Positions 42,808 through 49,619 of a DNA stretch of 49,619 nucleotides are shown here, piece after piece. Below the pieces are notes generated by a model. That model made no database searches and had not been told where the DNA came from. It saw only the letters and a program-made list of their open reading frames with translations. The stretch is from Candidatus Cryptobacteroides sp. GTDB taxonomy: Bacteria; Bacteroidota; Bacteroidia; Bacteroidales; UBA932. Positions within the stretch are counted from its first letter, which is position 1; each line of letters starts with the position of its first letter. Both the position numbers and the translations under genes were made by a program. The stretch is taken from the NCBI GenBank assembly GCA_029257745.1, contig JARIAS010000060.1, positions 1 through 49,619 of the forward strand. Direction: 5' to 3'.

Positions 42808-45114
42808 CTAATTAGACCTGTATATTACAAATTTATTAGGTTCTAATTCTATATGCTTGCCATTTAATACCTTTTCTGTGATTAGTTCAGTCCAATTATT
42901 ACTTCCATTCAAATCAAATGACCTATTTTGTTCAGTACCAAAATTTGCAATCAAATAGTAGTTTTTATTATTTGCAGATAGTTGTATAAATCTTGCCCTG
43001 TTCCAATCTTCTTTAGAAACATCCCAGTAAGGCATATCATATCCAGATTTGAATATATTTTTCCTTATCTCTATTAGTTTTTTGTATGTATTATAGAGAT
43101 CTTTTCTATTTTTCTCATCTTTCTTTGATAAATAACTTGTTTTTTTACCTGTTCTACCACCCTGTTCTATACTTAGGTCGTATCCTAATTCTTGGAATTG
43201 CCAAATCATTTTAGGACCTCTGTCAAGAAGTTCAAAAGCAGCAAGCATCTTTAATCTTTCATAAGAGTTAGATACACTGTTTTTTAGGTAAGGAATAGCG
43301 TATTCTTTTTGTTTAAAAGCAATCCTTTCTTCATCATGACTCTCTATAAAGCTTACTAGTGAGGCTTTTGGCATACCAGATTTTTCAGCATCCATAGACT
43401 CAAAACTACTGTTTTTAGAATATCCCATGGCAGCTTCAGCAAATTGATGATTCATATTTCTCCATAGCATAAAGCCTTTTTCTGCAAGTTCTTTTTCTTC
43501 TCTATATTCTGCAAAATGCTCTAGAATAGCATATGTATTCTTATGTTTATCTTTAAATGAGTTGTAATAAGAGCTTAGTATTGCTACTCTTTGTTCATCA
43601 TAATTATTAACATTGCTTTCATTACTATGTCTTTGAGTAAAGCCTTTTGAAAGGTCAAATCTTAGTCCATCAATTTTATAGTTATCAATAAGATAATTAA
43701 GATTTCTCTCAAAAAAATCTTTAACTAATTTACTTTCATGATTGAAATCAACAAAGACGCTATATGGGTGAGGAGCATCTACATTGAACCATGGGTTATT
43801 ACTTGATGGCTTTTGTTTAGTAGAATCCCAATAGAGGCTAGCGTATGGAAAGTTTTTCGTAGCATGGTTATATACAATATCAAATATAACGGCTATACCA
43901 CGTTTGTGGCATTCATCAATAAAATCCTTGTAATCATCATCTGTACCATAAGCCTTATCTAATGCAAAATAGAAACATGGATTATAACCCCATGAGTCGT
44001 TACCATCAAATTCTTGAACAGGCATTAGTTCTATTGCATTTACTCCTAGATTTGCAATATAATCAAGATTGTTTTTAACAGCCTTTATAGTACCTTCATC
44101 AGTAAAGTCTCTGATTAATAGTTCATATATAAGCAAATTATCTTTGTCTACGGCTTTAAAGTTATTACTATATCTCCAGTTATATTCTTGTTTAGATAAG
44201 TTAATATATGATACAGCTCCCGTTGTTTGGCTTGGGTATTCAGGCATATTAGGGTAAGTACTTGCTGGTATATAATGATCTTCAGGCATTAATACCATAG
44301 TACTATAAGGGTCTGCTACTTTAACTGTTTTATCTTCATTTATAAGATTGTATTGGTACTCAATAATGTCAGAAGTCTTGTCTATACTAATCCACCATAG
44401 ACCCTTATTATTATCCCTGAACATTCGATAATTATCATTGATTTTCCAGTCATTAAAGTTGCCAATTAGATAGGCATCTTTATAATAATTACCATTATTG
44501 TCTTTATCATATAGTACAAAAGTAAGCTTACTATCCTTAATATTTAAGCCCATTTCCATACCCTCGGGTAAAGACTTTTCAATTATAGGCTTAAAAACAA
44601 ATTTAGTATCTTTTACAGGCAAAAAAGTATCTGCTTCAATGCCTTTTTTACTTCCATCTTCATTTCTTATAACAATGCCTATTTTTACTATAATTTCAGA
44701 ATTATCAGCCTTAAACCACTGTCTTATAGTAGGAGAAAATTCTAGTTTCCACTTATTATCTTCTACTTTAGTCATTTTGCATTGCTCTATATTTGTGTTC
44801 CAATCTGCAGGTACATGTTTCCATCCTGACTCATCTACTATTCCTGCATGAACATATATATCACCTTTATAATCGTATAAAGGAGAATCTTTCTTGGGGG
44901 CAAAATATAGTGTAAAAGCTTTATCAGACTCTATATTTTCAGGTACTGTGAAAATTACTTTATCTGATACTATATTGCTAGAATTATCTACTTCTTCTAC
45001 TGTATCATTGTTATTATTATTGTTAGGTGTATCAGGTATAGCAGGATCATTACAAGAAACAATAAAAATAGAGCAAAGTACTAATATTAAATTGATTAGT
45101 TTTAATTTCATCAT
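42808..45114 (-). CDS. Surface lipoprotein alpha-amylase/pullulanase-like, N-terminal CBM-like and CBM48 domains plus GH13 catalytic domain
   Basis: Lipobox IVSCN; YLIGNFNDWKINDNYRM (CBM48); GVNAIELMPVQEF, GLRFDLSKG, AILEHFAE, FIESHDEERIAF (GH13). Confidence 0.92.
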   Translation of the reverse strand: MMKLKLINLILVLCSIFIVSCNDPAIPDTPNNNNNNDTVEEVDNSSNIVSDKVIFTVPENIESDKAFTLYFAPKKDSPLYDYKGDIYVHAGIVDESGWKHVPADWNTNIEQCKMTKVEDNKWKLEFSPTIRQWFKADNSEIIVKIGIVIRNEDGSKKGIEADTFLPVKDTKFVFKPIIEKSLPEGMEMGLNIKDSKLTFVLYDKDNNGNYYKDAYLIGNFNDWKINDNYRMFRDNNKGLWWISIDKTSDIIEYQYNLINEDKTVKVADPYSTMVLMPEDHYIPASTYPNMPEYPSQTTGAVSYINLSKQEYNWRYSNNFKAVDKDNLLIYELLIRDFTDEGTIKAVKNNLDYIANLGVNAIELMPVQEFDGNDSWGYNPCFYFALDKAYGTDDDYKDFIDECHKRGIAVIFDIVYNHATKNFPYASLYWDSTKQKPSSNNPWFNVDAPHPYSVFVDFNHESKLVKDFFERNLNYLIDNYKIDGLRFDLSKGFTQRHSNESNVNNYDEQRVAILSSYYNSFKDKHKNTYAILEHFAEYREEKELAEKGFMLWRNMNHQFAEAAMGYSKNSSFESMDAEKSGMPKASLVSFIESHDEERIAFKQKEYAIPYLKNSVSNSYERLKMLAAFELLDRGPKMIWQFQELGYDLSIEQGGRTGKKTSYLSKKDEKNRKDLYNTYKKLIEIRKNIFKSGYDMPYWDVSKEDWNRARFIQLSANNKNYYLIANFGTEQNRSFDLNGSNNWTELITEKVLNGKHIELEPNKFVIYRSN

Positions 45115-45134
45115 AATTTAAGATTAAAAAATAA

Positions 45135-45224
45135 ATATCCTCTATATTGTTTTTCTTATAAGCTAAAATAATCTTTCTAGCTTGTTATGGATAACTTAAA
45201 GTAAGATAGCAATATAGAGAATAT
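45135..45224 (-). ncRNA. Putative structured intergenic RNA element, copy A
   Basis: Outer stem ATATCCTCTATATTG/CAATATAGAGAATAT, then TCTTA/TAAGA, with inner hairpins AAGCTA/TAGCTT and GTTA-TGGA-TAAC; same architecture as copy B. Confidence 0.55.
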
Positions 45225-45239
45225 TTTATTAAGTGAGTA

Positions 45240-47939
45240 TTAGTTTAATTTCTTAAAGATATAATATCCTTCAATATCATTGAAATAAACATTATAGTTA
45301 CCAGCAAGTTCTGCAGGTATAGTTATTTCTGCAGCTTCTTTTGATGCCTTTCCATAATTGAATGAATTACTCAAGTTAAGTATTGTATTATCTAAATTAA
45401 ATTTAAGATTACCTTCTTTTAGAGTTACATTCTTTTTAAACCAGTTATGACTTAGACCTTGCTCCTTTTCTAATGATACAGGGTTATCAAGAGCTGATCC
45501 TTCTATACTTATTGCAGTATATGTTTTAGGTGCAGTAGTGAGTTTTTCTACGCTCAATTTGTAATTTGAAATATCTCCTTCGGCTACTGTGAAGATTAAT
45601 TTATAGTAGCCTGCTTCACTTATCTTTTTGATATTAGTCTCACCTCCTTCCCAAGTTAGCTGACCATCTATCATTCCAATAACGTGATCCCATTCTTTAT
45701 AATCTTCTTCTGGAACTATTTTAAATTCAGCATTTTCTTTAAAATTAGCAATAAAGATAAACTCTTTACTATCAACATTATCTAAGAATAACTGATAATC
45801 TATGTAATTAATATTCCAGAGTTCACCTCCTTCAAACATATTTCCTACAAGATTATATCCTTTTATATCAGCTACCTTAATTTCTGTTTGTTTTTCTAAT
45901 GTAATTGTAATATTAATTTTATTAGACTTAGTGCTGTTTGATGGTTCATTAATAGCATTTACGTAAATATATGCGTTTATATCATTGTTACCATCTATTA
46001 GACCTAACTCTGTTTTAATATTATTTAATTCTTCAAAACTAAAGCTTTTAGAATTACCGTTAATGTCAAATGATATTTTTTTGTTAGCAGTAGAATTTTC
46101 TAAAATAAGTTTGTATGAATATGTATCATCTGTAAGTAAGTCAGCATTTGTCCATGAAGCTATAAGAGATTTACTGTTATATTTCTCTTTATTGCTTAAG
46201 TTAATAGTTGTATTTGATATAGTTAACTTAGGTGCTATTTTATCTTTAGATATAATTAGAGAAAAAGTGCTACTTGTAGAACTTAATTTTTCAGTATTGT
46301 CTGCACTTGTAGCTGTAATACTTATCTCTATTGTATAGAATATATTATATTTTAATTTAAGTTGTTCAAGTGATATTTTTTTAAGTTCTTCGTATGTAAT
46401 ATTTTGTGTATTATTTCCTGTTAAATCAATACTTGTTCTAGTATTGTTTATAGAATTAGAAAGATTTAAACTATAATTAATTGTAGTTTCTTTACCAAAA
46501 TCTGCATTAGTCCAGTTTACTACTAGATTGTTATCAAGATTATAATCTCCTATACTTATGTTTGTAGGATTTATATTCAATGTAGGCTTTACAGCAACTT
46601 TCTTTGATATAACAATAATAGTTATCAATTTATTATCAGATACGAGCTTTAACTCTTCAGTATTGTTTTCTATCTTTGGCTCAGCTGATACATTTACTGT
46701 AATAGAATATTCCTTATCGTTATTTATATGTAATTGCTCTATTGCAACTTTCTTTAAATATTCGTATGTAAATGATTGAGTGTTTTTTCCACTTAGTTCT
46801 ATGCTATATGTAGATTTATTTTCTTCACTACTTAGATTTAGTTTATAAGTGTTTTCTGCTTTAAGTCCAAAGTCTGCATCAGTCCAGTTTATAGTTATAT
46901 TTTCATTTAAGTTGTCTTCAGATATACTTATAATATTTTTATCTATGCTAAAAGTAGGCTTAATAGCTATTTTTTTTGCTATTAGTTTTATTGTAATTTG
47001 TTTATTATCAGATACTAATTTTAAATTTTCTGTATTATTTTCTATTATAGGTTCTGAAGATATATTAACATCTATTGTATATATTTTGTCATAATTAATA
47101 TGAAGTTGTTCTATAGCTATTTTTTTTATTTCTGCTAATGAAAAAGATTGTTCATTCTTTCCACTTAGAGTAACACTTGCAGATGAGTTTAATTCATTGC
47201 ATATAAAATTTAGATAGTATCTATTTTCTGCTTCAAGTCCAAAGTCTGCATTAGTCCATGTGAAATTAATTTCTTCATTAAGATTCTCTTCTGAAATAGA
47301 AATATCAGAAGTATTGATATTAAATGTCGGTTTTACTTCAACTCTCTCTTTTACATTGTCATCTTTGTTTTTATCACCGTCATTGTTTTCATCTGTATTA
47401 TTGTTTTCGTCACTGTCCTTGTTATTATCTGTATTATTGTTTTCATCTACAGTATCTTTTTTATTATCATCACTGCTCTCTTCTGTATTATTTTCTTCAG
47501 GTGAAATAATAAATTTAATATCAATGACATTTGATTTTAAGTCTATATTGTTTTCATTTTGTCTAGCTATAATATACACTTTTAAAGTATGATCTCCAGA
47601 TGATAATTTAAGAGTATTTGTTAGAAGTTCTTTTATTTTTGAATATGGAATACTTTCTGTATTCTTTTGTGTAAGAGATAGTTTAGCAGTATTTTTATCT
47701 TTACTGCTTTCTATACAGAATAAGTAATCTGCTTTTCCAGTTTTAGCAAATTCAGCATTTGTCCATGTTAATTTTAAAGACTTGCTATTTAAATTCTCCT
47801 TATTAAGGATAATATCATCTTTAGATATTGTAAGATAAGGTTTTTTATTCTGTTTTTCTATTGTAATATCTTTATCTTTTTTACATGCACATATAAGGCA
47901 TATAAAAGCTACTATGGCATATTTAATCCAGTGTTTCAT
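45240..47939 (-). CDS. Expanded SusE/SusF-like lipoprotein with five SusE-type Ig-like repeats, acidic Asn/Asp linker and C-terminal starch-binding-like domain
   Basis: Lipobox LICAC; repeats starting KPYLTIS, KPTFNIN, KPTFSID, KPTLNIN, APKLTIS each with WTNADF-like motif; C-terminal GYNLVGNMFEGGELWNI..FKIVPEEDYKEWDHVIGMIDGQLTW. Confidence 0.85.
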   Translation of the reverse strand: MKHWIKYAIVAFICLICACKKDKDITIEKQNKKPYLTISKDDIILNKENLNSKSLKLTWTNAEFAKTGKADYLFCIESSKDKNTAKLSLTQKNTESIPYSKIKELLTNTLKLSSGDHTLKVYIIARQNENNIDLKSNVIDIKFIISPEENNTEESSDDNKKDTVDENNNTDNNKDSDENNNTDENNDGDKNKDDNVKERVEVKPTFNINTSDISISEENLNEEINFTWTNADFGLEAENRYYLNFICNELNSSASVTLSGKNEQSFSLAEIKKIAIEQLHINYDKIYTIDVNISSEPIIENNTENLKLVSDNKQITIKLIAKKIAIKPTFSIDKNIISISEDNLNENITINWTDADFGLKAENTYKLNLSSEENKSTYSIELSGKNTQSFTYEYLKKVAIEQLHINNDKEYSITVNVSAEPKIENNTEELKLVSDNKLITIIVISKKVAVKPTLNINPTNISIGDYNLDNNLVVNWTNADFGKETTINYSLNLSNSINNTRTSIDLTGNNTQNITYEELKKISLEQLKLKYNIFYTIEISITATSADNTEKLSSTSSTFSLIISKDKIAPKLTISNTTINLSNKEKYNSKSLIASWTNADLLTDDTYSYKLILENSTANKKISFDINGNSKSFSFEELNNIKTELGLIDGNNDINAYIYVNAINEPSNSTKSNKINITITLEKQTEIKVADIKGYNLVGNMFEGGELWNINYIDYQLFLDNVDSKEFIFIANFKENAEFKIVPEEDYKEWDHVIGMIDGQLTWEGGETNIKKISEAGYYKLIFTVAEGDISNYKLSVEKLTTAPKTYTAISIEGSALDNPVSLEKEQGLSHNWFKKNVTLKEGNLKFNLDNTILNLSNSFNYGKASKEAAEITIPAELAGNYNVYFNDIEGYYIFKKLN
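46591..47333 (-). repeat. Tandem intragenic repeat: SusE-like domains 2 and 3, 124 aa (372 nt) each
   Basis: Ungapped 124-aa alignment of the two domains gives 79 identities by hand count (about 64%). Confidence 0.8.
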
Positions 47940-47980
47940 AATTATTGATATTTAGAGTTAATTCTATTTTAATATTTAAA

Positions 47981-48071
47981 ATATTCTCTATATTGTTTTT
48001 CTTATAAGATAAAATTATCTTTCTATCTTGTTAAGGATAACTTTAAGGTAAGAGAGCAATATAGAGAATAT
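47981..48071 (-). ncRNA. Putative structured intergenic RNA element, copy B
   Basis: Perfect 15-bp outer inverted repeat ATATTCTCTATATTG/CAATATAGAGAATAT, then TCTTA/TAAGA, hairpins AAGATA/TATCTT and GTTA-AGGA-TAAC. Confidence 0.55.
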
Positions 48072-48086
48072 TGTATTAAGCGAGTA

Positions 48087-49199
48087 TTATTTTAATTTCT
48101 TAAATATATACATTCCTGTTAGATCATTGAAGTACACATCATAATTACCTGCAAGGTCTGCAGTAATATCAAAGTTATCCCCACCTGCTTTAGCAGTACC
48201 ATATGGAAGATTAGCCACTAGTGCCCAATTGCTTGACCAGGCATGGTTTGCTCTAATCTTTAATTTACCTTCTTTTAGAGTAATGCCTTTACCTACCCAA
48301 AGGTGTTCAGTACCAGGTGCTTTTGTAAGATCTATATCTTTCTCCAGGCTTATGCCAGCAGTACCTATTAGACCTATATGCTCAAAAGTAGTAGTAGAGC
48401 CAGTATATTTTTCAACAGCAAGGGTAAGATCTTCACTATTAAAGCTAATGTGGTAGTAACCAGCCTCTTGTATAAGTTTGATATTAGTATCACCTCCTTT
48501 CCAAGTTAGCTGACCATCTATCATTCCAATAACGTGATCCCATTCTTTATAATCTTCTTCTGGAACTATTTTAAATTCAGCATTTGCTTTGAATTTACCT
48601 ACATATTCAAAAGTTTTGCTCTCCATATCACTTAGGAAGAACTGATAATCTCTGTACTTAATATTCCATTTTTCACCTCTTTCAAACATATCTCCTACAA
48701 GGTTATATCCTTTTGGTATAAGACTAATACCTTCTATACTGCATTTAATATTTTCTATATTTGAACCTATTTCATAATCCTTGTTAGTGATTGGTTCAGA
48801 ACCTAAAGCTCTTGCAACTACAGCAAGCTGCAAATCATATTCATTATCACCTTCTAACTTGAAGTCTTTAAGAATAATCTCACTGAGTCTTTTGAAGTTA
48901 ATACTACCTTGCAAATTATCAGAAAGAACATCAAAAACCTCTTGTTCTTTATAGCTTACTTTCAAATAATATTTAACTATAATATTTGAGCCAAAGTTTG
49001 TTTTAGTCCAAGTAAAGCTAAGGCTTTCTTTGTCTAAATTAGATTTATTTATACTAATAGACTCTTGCTTATTATTTATTGTAAAAGATATTTTTTCACC
49101 TTTATTTAGTGTAACTATATCTCTATCTGCTTTGCAAGAATTGAATGTAATAATACTTGCAATGCAGAGCATTATGATATATATAATATTCTTTTTCAT
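48087..49199 (-). CDS. SusE-like outer-membrane starch-binding lipoprotein
   Basis: Lipobox TFNSC; single SusE-like domain (FTWTKTNFG) and C-terminal domain shared with the 45240-47939 product. Confidence 0.85.
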   Translation of the reverse strand: MKKNIIYIIMLCIASIITFNSCKADRDIVTLNKGEKISFTINNKQESISINKSNLDKESLSFTWTKTNFGSNIIVKYYLKVSYKEQEVFDVLSDNLQGSINFKRLSEIILKDFKLEGDNEYDLQLAVVARALGSEPITNKDYEIGSNIENIKCSIEGISLIPKGYNLVGDMFERGEKWNIKYRDYQFFLSDMESKTFEYVGKFKANAEFKIVPEEDYKEWDHVIGMIDGQLTWKGGDTNIKLIQEAGYYHISFNSEDLTLAVEKYTGSTTTFEHIGLIGTAGISLEKDIDLTKAPGTEHLWVGKGITLKEGKLKIRANHAWSSNWALVANLPYGTAKAGGDNFDITADLAGNYDVYFNDLTGMYIFKKLK

Positions 49200-49210
49200 A
49201 ATATATTATT

Positions 49211-49619
49211 TTAATATCCTTTGTTTTGTTGTAAATTTTTAGAGTTTGCATTTCTATCAGATGCAGGAATAGGGAAGATATTGTAATGTTCGCTAACTGC
49301 CTGTCCTTTCTCTACTCCACCTTTCCAGTCCCATAGATATTTATCGGTAGTAAACATCTCAAAACGAATTAGGTCTGTACGCCTAAATCCTTCCCAATAT
49401 AACTCTCTTCCTCTTTCATCTATAATATCCTTTAGCTCTAGATTTGTTACATTAGCTGAGCTATTGCCATATGCTCTTTCACGTAGTTTGTTAAAGTATT
49501 CTATAGCTTTAGCCTTGTCTCCACCTGATCTAAGTGCTGATTCTGCATATATCAGATACATTTCTGCTAATCTAAATAGAGGAAAATCTATATCTGAGAA
49601 TGTTGCATCTGAACCGTCT
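49211..49619 (-). CDS. SusD/RagB-family nutrient-binding lipoprotein, C-terminal part (truncated by window edge)
   Basis: Frame stays open to the window end: DFPLFRLAEMYLIYAESALRSGGDKAKAIEYFNKLRERAYG...DERGRELYWEGFRRTDLIRF...FPIPASDRNANSKNLQQNKGY. Confidence 0.95.
   Translation of the reverse strand, partial: DGSDATFSDIDFPLFRLAEMYLIYAESALRSGGDKAKAIEYFNKLRERAYGNSSANVTNLELKDIIDERGRELYWEGFRRTDLIRFEMFTTDKYLWDWKGGVEKGQAVSEHYNIFPIPASDRNANSKNLQQNKGY

Noticed and set aside
44498-47592. ORFs antisense to the sus lipoprotein genes (e.g. 44498-44851, 45985-46338, 47260-47592)
   Set aside because: Low-complexity Ser/Leu/Phe-rich shadow translations of AT-rich repeat genes; no independent coding signal.
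45120-48090. The paired intergenic elements considered as a MITE-like transposable element
   Set aside because: Homology runs continuously past one inverted-repeat arm into the 3' end of the adjacent paralogous genes and no target-site duplication is visible, so co-duplication with the gene 3' end fits better. A MITE origin is not fully excluded.
1-49619. Defence system, prophage, integrative element, tRNA or rRNA genes
   Set aside because: No nuclease/methylase cassette, integrase, transposase, phage structural gene or RNA gene was recognised; MutS, MutS2, YraN, Mfd and RuvB are ordinary housekeeping repair functions.

Overview
AT-rich Bacteroidales-type chromosomal window. Most of it is housekeeping genes: mutS, folA, thyA, galM, a Na/Pi symporter, a YeiH-family exporter, manC, yraN, mutS2, cdaA, rsmA, aspS, galK, ychF, gpmA, a PPIase, lptC, coaX, mfd, ruvB and sdhAB. 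The right end (about 42.8-49.6 kb, minus strand) is a Sus-like starch utilisation operon: susD (partial), a SusE-like lipoprotein, an expanded multi-domain SusE/F-like lipoprotein and a CBM48/GH13 amylase lipoprotein. I found no CRISPR array, tRNA, rRNA, transposase or recognisable defence system. Best non-gene signals: (1) a candidate replication origin in the very AT-rich mfd/ruvB intergenic region, with clustered DnaA-box-like 9-mers, divergent flanking genes and an apparent GC-skew switch in the origin direction; (2) two copies of an approximately 90-nt intergenic element in the sus-like operon that fold into the same three-way-junction-like structure, with one compensatory base-pair change and one change that gives a G-U pair only on the transcribed strand. 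Other leads: an internally duplicated SusE-like protein, an 85-nt identical tract shared by two sus lipoprotein genes, a predicted HExxH peptidase/propeller/beta-barrel outer-membrane protein, and an sdhAB locus with no adjacent sdhC. All calls are by eye from motifs; no database search or folding program was run.
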